Positions 1-7,917 of a DNA stretch of 64,000 nt are shown one piece after another. Numbering within the stretch: the stretch's first letter is position 1; every line of letters begins with the position of its first letter. The translations under genes and the position numbers were made by a program. The stretch is from positions 124,001 through 188,000 of the forward strand of contig NZ_WKJK01000007.1 of assembly GCF_009674535.1 (NCBI RefSeq), given 5' to 3'. This stretch comes from Duganella guangzhouensis. Its GTDB lineage: Bacteria > Pseudomonadota > Gammaproteobacteria > Burkholderiales > Burkholderiaceae_D. Below the pieces are notes generated by a model. That model was not told the DNA's origin. It was given only the letters and a program-made list of their open reading frames with translations, and did no database searches.

Positions 1-2377
1 CGCCGTTGACCGGACCGGTCACGGTGAAGTCATGCAGCTTGCCCGAGGTATCCGCCAACTGGTAGTTGTACACCTGGTTGATGATGATGTCTTTCAGGCG
101 CTTGTTGAACACCGCCGCGGTAATCGAGCCGGAAGGCGCGAAGTACCACTCGGCCGTCAGGTCGACCTGCTTGGAGGTGATCGGACGCAGCATCGGGTTG
201 CCGGTGCCGACACCAGTCAGGCTCACGCTGTTGACGGTGGTGAGGCCGGCCGCATTGGTCGAGGTATCGGCGCTGGCCGACAGCGTGGTGTAGCCCTGCA
301 GCTGGGTGAAGTCCGGACGCGACATGGCCGAGGCCAGCGCAAAGCGGAACTGCAGCGTGTCCGAGTACTTCAGGCGCAGATTCAGGCTAGGCAGCACGTT
401 GTGGTAGCTGTTGTCGTAGTCCTTGGACTGCGAGAACGGCGTGAACACCGGCAGCGTCACACCGGTGGTGTTGCCGGTGGTTGGCAGCGTCGAGGTGAAC
501 ACGGTGTAGCCGTGCGCGCTCGAATCGGTCTTCACGTAACGCAGGCCGATGTTACCGTCGATCGGGTATTTCAGGTCATCCCAGCCGAAACGCAACTGGC
601 CGTACATCGCCTTGGTTTTCTCCGACTGGTCGTTGGTGCCGGCCGGATCGGTACCGAAGGTGGCAGGCGTCCATGGCGCGCAGGTGTTGCCGTTTTCAGC
701 GCACAGGATCTCGTAGTACTTGTGCAGTGCCGAGTAGGTGCTTGGATAGCCCTGTGCCAGCGACACGTTCGGGAACACCACGGAAGGCACCGACACGCCG
801 CCGTTGAAGAAGTTGTCGAACGAGTGCAGGCTGGTGTTACCGGCGAAGCGCGGGTCGCCCAGGTAAGCCACGTGCGGAATGCCCCACGAGCCAACTTGCC
901 ATGGCTGGGTGATGGCGGCCCAGTTGTAGCTTGGGTTGGAGTTCTGCGTGACCGCGTCACGTTTGGTCAGGCGCACACCGAAGCGGAAGTCGCGCAGCAC
1001 CGGATCGTCGAAGTCGTACTTGCCGTCGGTCTTCCACGCGGTTTCGTCGGCCTTCGATTTATCCATGTGCTCCATGGTGAACGCCCAGTAGTAATTGTTG
1101 GGGTCCGCCAGGTAGGCGCGGTTGGCATCGCTGAACAGGATCTTCGGCACATTGCCGGTCAGGTCCAGGGTTTCCGACGGCAGCGTCACGCCGGTGGCGA
1201 CGGTGGAGTCGAAGCTCTGGGTCTTGGCCTTGATGTGCTGCAGATCGGTGGTGAAGGTCCAGCGATCGTTGACGCGCCAGCGCAGGTTCCACGAAATGTC
1301 GGTGGTGTCCGATTTGCGGTTGGCGGTACGTGTGTCGTCGCCGAAGTTGATGCCGCCGTCGGTTGGATCGGTCAGGGTGCCGGTCAGCAGCGCGCCCTTG
1401 GAGTTGAAGGTGGCGTCTTTCGACACCACGATGTTGTAGGGGCTGGACTGGGCGAAGATCGCCTGTTCGTCCCACTGCATTTCATACTTCGATTTGAAGT
1501 AGGTCAGGCCGCTCGACCAGTCGGCGTTCTTCCATTGCAGCGCGCCGTAAGCACCTTCGCGCTTGCGGTTGAATTCCAGCGTACGCCATTGCGCGCCCTT
1601 CGGCACGAACACGCGGTTGCCGTTGGCGTCGGTCAGCGGATAGTAAGGCTCGACCTGGAAGGCGTCGGTGCGGGTCGCGCTTTCCGAATAGGCCAGATCC
1701 AGCAGGGCGCCGACTTCACCGATCGGGGTCTTCCAGCGGTTCGACACCAGGCCGGAATACGATGGCGAGGTCTTGCCCTTCTTCAGTTCCGAGTAGGTGC
1801 GGTCGGCCGAGATGGCGGACTTGAAGCCCTTGTAATCGAACGGCATGGCGGTGCGCAGATTCACCAGGCCACCGACGGCACCCTCGATCTGCTCAGCCGA
1901 TGGATTCTTGTAGATGTCGACGCCGGCCACCAGCTCTGGCGGCACGTCTTCGAAGTTCAGCGAACGGCCGCCGTTGGCCGAGAACGAGTCGCGCCCGTTC
2001 AGCTCCGAACGCACATAGCTCAGGCCACGGATGTTGACGCCCGAGCCCTCCACCGAGAAGTGCTCCGGGTCGCCCTTGGACATGGTGCGGTCGATGGTCA
2101 CGCCGACCACGCGCTGCAGCACCTCGGTCACCGAGCGGTCCGGCAGCTTGCCCATGTCCTCGGCGACGATGGAGTCGACGATTTCATCGGAGTTCTGTTT
2201 AATCTTCTGGGCCGACTGCAGCGCTGCGCGCTGGCCGGTCACCACCACGGCGACAGGTTCCGCAGCCGGGGTATCAGTCTTGGGTGCATCGGTCGTCTGG
2301 GCTACGGCGGCGCCGCTCAGCATCATCGTCATCTGGGCCAGGCCCAGCGCGATTGCCGTTTTCTTGAGATGTTTCAT
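1..2377 (-). CDS. TonB-dependent receptor, C-terminus beyond window
   Basis: Outer-membrane, TonB-energised uptake channel. The minus-strand frame is open from an ATG at 2377 to the window edge (about 792 codons), so the end of the barrel is missing. Residues 1-26 are a signal peptide ending in an AVA cleavage site. A TonB-box-like stretch (PVAVVVTGQR) follows near residue 41. The plug domain shows the usual motifs: KLPDRSVTEVLQRVVGVTI, NIRGLSYVRSELNGRD and EQIEGAVGGLVNLRT. It then runs into a long beta-barrel. Position beside XylF, xylose dehydrogenase and XylR, plus a XylR-like motif 247 bp upstream, suggests a xylo- or xyloglucan-oligosaccharide receptor. The family call is sure; the substrate is inferred. 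Confidence 0.93.
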   Translation of the reverse strand, partial: MKHLKKTAIALGLAQMTMMLSGAAVAQTTDAPKTDTPAAEPVAVVVTGQRAALQSAQKIKQNSDEIVDSIVAEDMGKLPDRSVTEVLQRVVGVTIDRTMSKGDPEHFSVEGSGVNIRGLSYVRSELNGRDSFSANGGRSLNFEDVPPELVAGVDIYKNPSAEQIEGAVGGLVNLRTAMPFDYKGFKSAISADRTYSELKKGKTSPSYSGLVSNRWKTPIGEVGALLDLAYSESATRTDAFQVEPYYPLTDANGNRVFVPKGAQWRTLEFNRKREGAYGALQWKNADWSSGLTYFKSKYEMQWDEQAIFAQSSPYNIVVSKDATFNSKGALLTGTLTDPTDGGINFGDDTRTANRKSDTTDISWNLRWRVNDRWTFTTDLQHIKAKTQSFDSTVATGVTLPSETLDLTGNVPKILFSDANRAYLADPNNYYWAFTMEHMDKSKADETAWKTDGKYDFDDPVLRDFRFGVRLTKRDAVTQNSNPSYNWAAITQPWQVGSWGIPHVAYLGDPRFAGNTSLHSFDNFFNGGVSVPSVVFPNVSLAQGYPSTYSALHKYYEILCAENGNTCAPWTPATFGTDPAGTNDQSEKTKAMYGQLRFGWDDLKYPIDGNIGLRYVKTDSSAHGYTVFTSTLPTTGNTTGVTLPVFTPFSQSKDYDNSYHNVLPSLNLRLKYSDTLQFRFALASAMSRPDFTQLQGYTTLSASADTSTNAAGLTTVNSVSLTGVGTGNPMLRPITSKQVDLTAEWYFAPSGSITAAVFNKRLKDIIINQVYNYQLADTSGKLHDFTVTGPVNG

Positions 2378-2623
2378 CTACGCTCTCCAAAGTTATACGA
2401 ATATTTCATAGCTCTTTGGCTATTAGTTATTGGTGTTGTCGTTGTCTGTGGGGGTGGAACCGGGAAACGCGGGGTGAGTCAGTCCGCAGGCGCTGGACAG
2501 CGCAGTAATCTGGTCTTCATTGATATCGTCTCGCTCGCAGTATATTTTTGTATCGCTGCTGCCGTCTGGCCGGGTGCCAAGGTGCGCGATTTTGAGCAAT
2601 TGTCCTGTTTAGGAAACCCGCAA

Positions 2624-2659
2624 GCAATTGCGAAATTCACCAAGCAGGCGAATGATTAT
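2624..2659 (-). promoter_or_regulatory. XylR-like motif, copy A
   Basis: On the minus strand the 20-base core reads TTGGTGAATTTCGCAATTGC, preceded by 16 less conserved bases beginning ATAATCATT. It aligns without gaps to the copies at 4614-4649 and 9376-9411, and all three face the same way, each upstream of a minus-strand gene of the xylose/xyloglucan cluster. Here the downstream gene is the TonB-dependent receptor. Binding by the XylR encoded at 4649-5869 is inferred. Confidence 0.6.
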
Positions 2660-2689
2660 CAGCAATCGTAGCGTGGATCAGACAGATGC

Positions 2690-2712
2690 ACGGGGCCGCG
2701 CGGCGGCCCCGT
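2690..2712 (-). terminator. Hairpin after xylF
   Basis: A perfect 10-bp GC-rich stem (acggggccgc and its complement) with a 3-base loop begins 10 bp past the xylF stop. No T-run follows on the minus strand, so it may be an mRNA 3'-end stabiliser or a weak or Rho-assisted terminator. Confidence 0.4.
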
Positions 2713-2721
2713 AGACAGGGC

Positions 2722-3726
2722 TTATTTCAGCCCGAGCTGCGCTTGCGTGTAGAAGCCATCCTTGACCACCAGATCCACATTGGATTTGGTCAGCGCAACC
2801 GGTTTGAGGAACACCGCGTCGACCTCCTTGTAGCCGTTGTTGTACTTGGCGTTGAAGGCCGGCTTCTTGTTGCGCACCAGCTGCACCGACAGCTTGGCGG
2901 CTTCGGACGCGATCAGCTTCAGCGGCTTGTACACGGTCAGTGTCTGGGTGCCGGCGAGTACGCGCTTGACGGCCGCCAGGTCGGAGTCCTGGCCCGACAC
3001 CGCCACCTTGCCATCCAGCTTTTGCGCCGCCAGCGCCTGGATCGCGCCGCCGGCGGTGGCGTCGTTGGAAGCCACCACGGCGTCGATCTTGTTGCCGTTG
3101 GCGGTCAGCGCATTCTCGACGATGGACATGGCTTCGGAAGGACTCCAGTCCTTGACCCACTGCTTGCCGACGATCTTGACGTCACCCTTGTCGATCAAGG
3201 GCTGCAGCACTTTCAGTTGGCCCTCGCGCAGCATCTTGGCGTTGCTGTCGGTGGGCGCGCCGCCCAGCAGATAGAAATTCCCTTTCGGCTTCGCCGCCAG
3301 CACGCCCTGCGCCTGCAGCTGGCCCACCATATTGTTATCGAAGGAGATGTAGGCATCGATGTCGGCGTTGAGGATCAGGCGGTCGTAAGACACCACCTTG
3401 ATCTTGGCCTTCTTGGCCTCGCGCACCGCGTTGGTCAGCACGGTGGCGTTGTAGGGCACGATCACCAGCACGTCGACGCCGCGCGAAATCAGGTTCTCGA
3501 TCTGCGCGATCTGGCGCTGCTCGCTGGCGTCGGCCGACTGCACATACACTTTGGCGCCCTGCTGCTCGGCGGCGGCGACGAAGTAATCGCGGTCGCGCGC
3601 CCAGCGCTCCAGCCGCAGGTCGTCGATGGAAAAGCCGATCTTGGGATTCTTGGCGTCGGCCATCGCATGACCACCGGCGATCGCCATCATCACGGCGACA
3701 GCGGCCGTGCTCAGTAATTTCTTCAT
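2722..3726 (-). CDS. xylF: D-xylose periplasmic binding protein XylF
   Basis: Periplasmic sugar-binding protein of 334 residues, the usual XylF size. A signal peptide (MKKLLSTAAVAVMMAIAGG) ends at AMA near residue 23. The rest is a type I periplasmic-binding fold. Stretches such as KIGFSIDDLRLERWARDRD, KVVSYDRLILNADIDAYISF and VVASNDATAGGAIQAL are typical of XylF. The ATG at 3726 begins the signal peptide; longer in-frame extensions upstream are not gene-like. It lies 56 bp downstream of the xylose dehydrogenase on the same strand and is probably co-transcribed with it. The expected ATPase and permease partners (XylG, XylH) do not follow; the next gene is a TonB-dependent receptor. Confidence 0.92.
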   Translation of the reverse strand: MKKLLSTAAVAVMMAIAGGHAMADAKNPKIGFSIDDLRLERWARDRDYFVAAAEQQGAKVYVQSADASEQRQIAQIENLISRGVDVLVIVPYNATVLTNAVREAKKAKIKVVSYDRLILNADIDAYISFDNNMVGQLQAQGVLAAKPKGNFYLLGGAPTDSNAKMLREGQLKVLQPLIDKGDVKIVGKQWVKDWSPSEAMSIVENALTANGNKIDAVVASNDATAGGAIQALAAQKLDGKVAVSGQDSDLAAVKRVLAGTQTLTVYKPLKLIASEAAKLSVQLVRNKKPAFNAKYNNGYKEVDAVFLKPVALTKSNVDLVVKDGFYTQAQLGLK

Positions 3727-3782
3727 CGATTGAGTCTCCATGTTATTGCGGGGCGGTGTCATCCTCGCCCGGCAATAGTACA

Positions 3783-4562
3783 TCAGGCTCCGTACCAGCC
3801 CGCGTCCACAAAGTACTCGCGTCCGGAGCAGCGCGCCGCGCTGTCGGACGCCAAGAACAGCGTCAACGCCGCCACGTCGCCGATTTCGACGCGCTGCGGC
3901 AGGCATTGGCCGGCCAGGATGCGCGCCTCTTCGTCCGGCGTATGCCACAGCGCTTCCTGACGCGGCGTGCGCACGCCGCCGGGGATCAGTGCGTTGACGC
4001 GGATGTTGTCCGGGCCGAGATCGCGCGCCATGCCGCGCGTCATGCCTTCGATGCCGGCTTTCGCGGTCATGTACAGCGTCAGTTCGGACAACGCCAGGTG
4101 CCACGAGATGGAGCTGAAGTTCAGGATCACGCCGCCGCCGCGCGCCTGCATGCCCGGCACCACGGCCTGGGCGCAGAAGTACAGGTGACGCAGATTGACC
4201 GCCATCCGGTTCTCCCAATACGCCGGCGTCACCTGCTTGATGACGTGACGGTCGTCGTTGGCGGCATTGTTGATCAGGATGTCGACCGGGCCGATGGCCT
4301 CGAACACGGCAGCGATTTTATCGAGATCGGTGAGATCGCACGGCACGTACACCGGCGGCGTGGCCAGCGTGGCCAGGCTGGCCTGCAGCGCGCGCGAATC
4401 ATGCTCCGCGATGTCGAGGAAGGTGACCAGCGCACCCTGGCGTGCAAAGGCTTCCGTGATGCCGCCGCCGATGCCGCTGCCGCCACCGGTAACCACCACA
4501 CGCTTGCCTGCGAGGCTGGGATAGATAACCTGCTCGCGCAGCGTATTGTATTGTTTGTCCAA
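3783..4562 (-). CDS. xdh: NAD-dependent D-xylose 1-dehydrogenase (SDR family)
   Basis: Short-chain dehydrogenase of 259 residues that would oxidise D-xylose to xylonolactone in the Weimberg or Dahms pathway. The Rossmann motif TGGGSGIG is at residues 25-32, NNAANDDRH at 98-106, and the catalytic Ser151, Tyr164 and Lys168 (YMTAK) are present. The C-terminal EYFVDAGWYGA and internal NDDRH strongly resemble the Caulobacter xylose dehydrogenase (called xylB there, not xylulokinase). The start is a TTG at 4562 with GGAG eight bases upstream; no ATG fits. L-arabinose or another aldose is a possible alternative substrate. A XylR-like site lies 52 bp upstream. XylF follows. Confidence 0.88.
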   Translation of the reverse strand: MDKQYNTLREQVIYPSLAGKRVVVTGGGSGIGGGITEAFARQGALVTFLDIAEHDSRALQASLATLATPPVYVPCDLTDLDKIAAVFEAIGPVDILINNAANDDRHVIKQVTPAYWENRMAVNLRHLYFCAQAVVPGMQARGGGVILNFSSISWHLALSELTLYMTAKAGIEGMTRGMARDLGPDNIRVNALIPGGVRTPRQEALWHTPDEEARILAGQCLPQRVEIGDVAALTLFLASDSAARCSGREYFVDAGWYGA

Positions 4563-4613
4563 GGTCTCGTCTCCAAAATAGCTGGAGGATTTTGACCCGC
4601 CTAAACATAAGCC

Positions 4614-4649
4614 GCAATTACGAAAATCACCAATCCCGGCAATGATTAT
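4614..4649 (-). promoter_or_regulatory. XylR-like motif, copy B
   Basis: The core on the minus strand is TTGGTGATTTTCGTAATTGC, preceded by ATAATCATTG. It ends 52 bp before the TTG start of the xylose dehydrogenase and overlaps the last base of the xylR stop codon. So the dehydrogenase-xylF unit can be controlled separately from xylR. Same orientation as copies A and C. Confidence 0.65.
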
Positions 4650-5869
4650 TACGCTGCCAACTCCGGCGGCGGCAGCGCCGAGCCATCGTCGACGCTGCCC
4701 ATCATGGCGCGGTCCTGGTAGGTGCGCGGGGTGCATCCGAGTTCGCGCTTGAACACCGCGTGCATGTACTGCACCGAGGTGAAGCCGCAGCACAGCGCCA
4801 CTTCCGCGATGCTGCGCTCCCCGCGCGCCAGCATCGAGGTGGCGGCGTCCAGCTTGAAGCGCAGGATCACGTCATGCACGCTGCAATTGAGCTCCTGGCG
4901 GAAGTAGGATTCCAGCGACGAGCGCGAGATGCCGACATATTCCGCCACCTGGTGGGTCTTGATGCCCTGGCAGGCGTACTGGCGGATGAAGTGGCGCGCG
5001 CGCATCACGTGCGGATGCTTGGGCGCTTCGTGCTGCGTGGACGCCAGCACGTTGATGCCGACCGGCGGCACCAGCACCCGCGTGCCGCTCATGCGCACGC
5101 CGTGCAGCATCTGGTCCAACAGGTGGGCTGCGGTGCGACCCATCTCCTGCGCGCCCTGGATCACCGAGCTCAGTGGAATCCGGGTCAGCATGCGCGCCAG
5201 CGGATCGTTGTCGATGCCGATCAGCGCCACCTGCTCCGGCACCGCGATGCCGGCCATGATACAAGCCTGCATCAGCTGGCGCGCGCGCGCATCGGTGACG
5301 GCGATGATGCCGACCGGCTTGGGCAGGCTATGCAGCCATTGGATCTGCTGCTCCACCGCCTCGTCCCACGACGGCGCGCTGGTGCCCAGGCCGCGGTAGA
5401 TGTGCGACTCCATCTTGTCCTGATCCATCAGGCGGCGGAACGCGTATTCGCGCTCCTGCGCCCAGCGGTTCTCCTGCGCTTCCGGCAGCGAGAACATGGC
5501 GAAGTGGCGCAGGCCGGCCTCGATCAGGTGATCGCGCGCCATTTTAATCAGCTTGAAGTTGTCGGTGGCGACGTAAGGCACATCGTCCGGATAGGCGGCC
5601 TGGTTTTCGTACGAGCCGCCGATCGCCACCACCGGGATGCGGCTGCGCGTCAGCGCCGCGGCCACCGCCGGGTCGTCGAAGTCGGCGATGATGCCGTCGC
5701 CCTGCCAGCGTTCGATGCCGGGCAGGCGCAGGCGAAAGTCCTCTTCCAAAAACAAATCCCAGCTGGCGCGCGTGGAGCTGAGGTAGGCGGCAATGCCGGC
5801 GATGACCTCGCGATCAAAGATTTTGTTTGCATTGAACAGCAGCGCAATCCGGTGTGACTTCATCTGCAT
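4649..5869 (-). CDS. xylR: XylR, AraC-family xylose regulator
   Basis: Xylose-responsive activator of 406 residues with the E. coli XylR layout: a LacI/periplasmic-binding-like sensor domain (about residues 5-280) and a C-terminal AraC helix-turn-helix domain (about 300-395). Diagnostic stretches shared with the family are HRIALLFNANKIFDREVIAG, DGIIADFDDPAV, ENRWAQEREYAFR, GIIAVTDARARQLMQ and VPPVGINV. The DNA-binding half contains GISRSSLESYFRQEL. The chosen ATG at 5869 has GGAG eight bases upstream; a second ATG lies two codons later. It sits between the xyloglucanase and xylose dehydrogenase genes. A weak copy of the XylR-like motif is about 90 bp upstream, which would allow autoregulation. 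Confidence 0.93.
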   Translation of the reverse strand: MQMKSHRIALLFNANKIFDREVIAGIAAYLSSTRASWDLFLEEDFRLRLPGIERWQGDGIIADFDDPAVAAALTRSRIPVVAIGGSYENQAAYPDDVPYVATDNFKLIKMARDHLIEAGLRHFAMFSLPEAQENRWAQEREYAFRRLMDQDKMESHIYRGLGTSAPSWDEAVEQQIQWLHSLPKPVGIIAVTDARARQLMQACIMAGIAVPEQVALIGIDNDPLARMLTRIPLSSVIQGAQEMGRTAAHLLDQMLHGVRMSGTRVLVPPVGINVLASTQHEAPKHPHVMRARHFIRQYACQGIKTHQVAEYVGISRSSLESYFRQELNCSVHDVILRFKLDAATSMLARGERSIAEVALCCGFTSVQYMHAVFKRELGCTPRTYQDRAMMGSVDDGSALPPPELAA

Positions 5870-5957
5870 ATCTACTACTCCGCTTCGAGACGTATGTGGC
5901 CTTCTTATTATTGTTACACGCTGTTTCGACGGGCTAGATATGAAATATTTCGCTTCT

Positions 5958-5977
5958 TCCATAACGAATTTGACTAA
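5958..5977 (-). promoter_or_regulatory. Degenerate XylR-like site upstream of xylR
   Basis: The + strand sequence tccataacgaatttgactaa matches 14 of 20 positions of the core in the three strong copies. It lies in the AT-rich 122-bp gap between the xylR start and the end of the GH74 gene, about 90 bp before the xylR ATG. Autoregulation is plausible but the match is weak. Confidence 0.3.
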
Positions 5978-5991
5978 ATACTTAACTGAGA

Positions 5992-7893
5992 TTACGTTTT
6001 CGGCTTGCCGAAGACGATGCCGCGCCCTGCCGTGCTCATGTAAACCACGCCAAAGCTGTTCATGTCGCCGACCACAAACTGGGCGTCGCCGGGACCGCCG
6101 TACTGGTGTTGATCGTCGTTTATACGCAACCAAGTGAGGCCGCTGTCGGTGGAACGGTAGACGCCACGCACGCCGCCGACCTCGCCCCAGATGTAGATGG
6201 CTGGGTAATCCGCATCCGGCGCCGCCTTGCCGAAACCGACCGCCGCCGCGTAGCTGACGCCTTTCAGCACACTGAACGTCGCGCCGGAATCGGTCGAGCG
6301 CGCCAACCCGCCGCCGTACAGCGCCACCCACACATCGCCCTCGCGCCCCGGCGCCACGCGCACCACCTTGGAGCCGCCGGCGACCGGCAGCTTGCCGCCA
6401 TCCGCCGTGGCGCCCGCCGCCGGCCCGAAGCTGGCGCCGCCGTCCACGCTGACCAGCATGCGGTCGCCGCTGAGCGCATAAAACTTCTGTGGATTCACCG
6501 TATCAGCCACCGCCCGGCCGCGCTCCGTATGCAGCCCGGCCACCTCGGCCCAGGTCGCGCCCGCGTCGGCCGAGCGGTAGCAGGTGGTCTGCTTCTCGGG
6601 ACAATGCACGATCACCTTGCCATCGGCGCTCAGCGCCAGTTGGCCCTGCGCGCCGCGCATGCTGGCGGTCTGGGTCCAGCTCAGGCCCATATCGCGCGAC
6701 AGATACATCGCCTTGCCAGCCCGCGCCACCACATCCGGCGCCTGCGCCGCGTAATCCAGCCCCCAGGTGGTGCCCATGGTCGGCGTATGGATCGGCGCAT
6801 ACTGCGTCACATCCGTATGACGGAAACCGTCGTAATCGCCAATCGCCGAAATCACCGGCCCGCCGGGTATCGACACCAGATTCAGCGGCACCGACTCCTC
6901 CAGCCCGATATCCTCAAACTTCCACACCGGCTTATCGGCATGAATATCGTTGGACACGAACACGCCATTCCCCGACACCACCATCAGCCGATTGGCATCG
7001 GCCGGATCGAACTCAATCGACGCGGTCCAGTGAATAAAGCTGCCCGCGATCCAGCTGACGCCATTGGCATCGATCTGCACGCCCTTCGCCACGATGCTGC
7101 GCCAGTTCTTGCCGCCATCCAGCGTCTCGTAAAACTGATCGCCGATGCCGGCGCGCTTGTTCTTGTAATAGGAAATGGTCGACACCACCATGCGCAGCGG
7201 ATTATCCGGCGCCACCGTAATGCCAGAATACGCATGATTCAGCGGCGGCGAGATATCCGCCCACTGACCGCTGGCGAGGTCGTACTGCCATACGCCGCCC
7301 TCCTCCAGTCCCTCATCGCGGGCCTGGTCCGCGTGCGGCCCGGCACCCTTGGCGAAGGCGGCCACCAGCTTGCCGTTGGCGATCACGGCGCGCTGCGGCA
7401 TCAGGTGCTGCGGCCCGCCCGCCATGGCGCGGAAGCTGTTGCCGCCATCGGCCGATACATACATATTCTCGCCATAGCGCGACACGCCAACATAGATCTT
7501 GCCGCGATCCAGCAGCACCAGGCTGATGCCGTTCTTGTTGTTGGTGGTGCTGACGTCCAGCCCATCCAGATGACGCCAGCTCAGCCCGGCGTCGGTGCTC
7601 TTGAACAGGCCGTTGGCGCGGGTGCCGATGTACAGCACGTTGCCGTTGTCGGGATCGACTTGCAGCTTTTCGCCGTTGCCGCGCCCCATGCCGTTGCCAT
7701 GCACCTTGAACTGGCTGGTGACGTCGATGCGTTGGAAGGTTTGTCCGTAATCGTCGGACTTGAGGATCGCGCTGGCGCCGCCGTTCAGGTAGGCGATGCC
7801 AGCGGACATATACAGCTTGTTGGGCGACGATGGATCGATCGCCAGCGATTCGATGCCTAGCAGGCCGGTGTCCTTATCGGACACCCAGTCCAT
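5992..7893 (-). CDS. GH74 xyloglucanase, main part (N-terminus in the preceding frame)
   Basis: Secreted endo-xyloglucanase cutting the beta-1,4-glucan backbone. The 633 residues contain both beta-propellers of GH74, with recurrent Asp-box-like repeats (SDDYGQTF, STDAGLSW, SADGGNSF, SRDMGLSW, SADAGATW, STDSGLTW) and the motif GDYDGFRHTDV. The C-terminus (FGVVYMSTAGRGIVFG) is complete. The first blade is missing here: the conserved GH74 start (YARTDVGGAYRWD) is encoded at the end of the preceding gene in another frame. The ATG at 7893 overlaps that gene's TGA as TGATG and falls inside the conserved family stretch IPLMDWVSD. It is therefore unlikely to be the natural start of a working enzyme. 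Most likely one fused esterase-GH74 protein, read by frameshifting or broken. Confidence 0.88.
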   Translation of the reverse strand: MDWVSDKDTGLLGIESLAIDPSSPNKLYMSAGIAYLNGGASAILKSDDYGQTFQRIDVTSQFKVHGNGMGRGNGEKLQVDPDNGNVLYIGTRANGLFKSTDAGLSWRHLDGLDVSTTNNKNGISLVLLDRGKIYVGVSRYGENMYVSADGGNSFRAMAGGPQHLMPQRAVIANGKLVAAFAKGAGPHADQARDEGLEEGGVWQYDLASGQWADISPPLNHAYSGITVAPDNPLRMVVSTISYYKNKRAGIGDQFYETLDGGKNWRSIVAKGVQIDANGVSWIAGSFIHWTASIEFDPADANRLMVVSGNGVFVSNDIHADKPVWKFEDIGLEESVPLNLVSIPGGPVISAIGDYDGFRHTDVTQYAPIHTPTMGTTWGLDYAAQAPDVVARAGKAMYLSRDMGLSWTQTASMRGAQGQLALSADGKVIVHCPEKQTTCYRSADAGATWAEVAGLHTERGRAVADTVNPQKFYALSGDRMLVSVDGGASFGPAAGATADGGKLPVAGGSKVVRVAPGREGDVWVALYGGGLARSTDSGATFSVLKGVSYAAAVGFGKAAPDADYPAIYIWGEVGGVRGVYRSTDSGLTWLRINDDQHQYGGPGDAQFVVGDMNSFGVVYMSTAGRGIVFGKPKT

Positions 7894-7917
7894 CAGTGGA
7901 ATCCAGCGTTTTTTTTT
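7867..7917 (-). other. Frameshift site: A9 run with downstream hairpin
   Basis: On the coding (minus) strand nine A (7917-7909) are followed by C. In the frame of the esterase gene the codons are GTA AAA AAA AAC, which contains the slippery heptamers A-AAA-AAA and A-AAA-AAC. A -1 shift, or transcriptional addition of one A, reads on as KKKRWIPLMDWVSD, the expected GH74 sequence. The zero frame stops at TGA (7895-7893), four sense codons after the AAC. A 7-bp perfect stem (7867-7873 with 7879-7885, loop of 5) lies about 22 bases downstream. That is farther than classical stimulators, so transcriptional slippage or a sequencing error must also be considered. Confidence 0.6.

Larger units (their letters stand above)
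2378..2721. other. Intergenic region between receptor and xylF
   Basis: This 344-bp stretch has no convincing gene. It is AT-richer than its neighbours and is the leader and promoter region of the minus-strand receptor. It holds the XylR-like motif (2624-2659) and a perfect hairpin just past the xylF stop (2690-2712). Confidence 0.6.

Noticed and set aside
32..2671. Very long plus-strand open frame (879 codons) opposite the first receptor
   Set aside because: The opposite strand reads as a textbook TonB-dependent receptor. The plus-strand product is His/Gln/Arg-rich and low in normal motifs, as expected for an antisense frame in GC-rich DNA.
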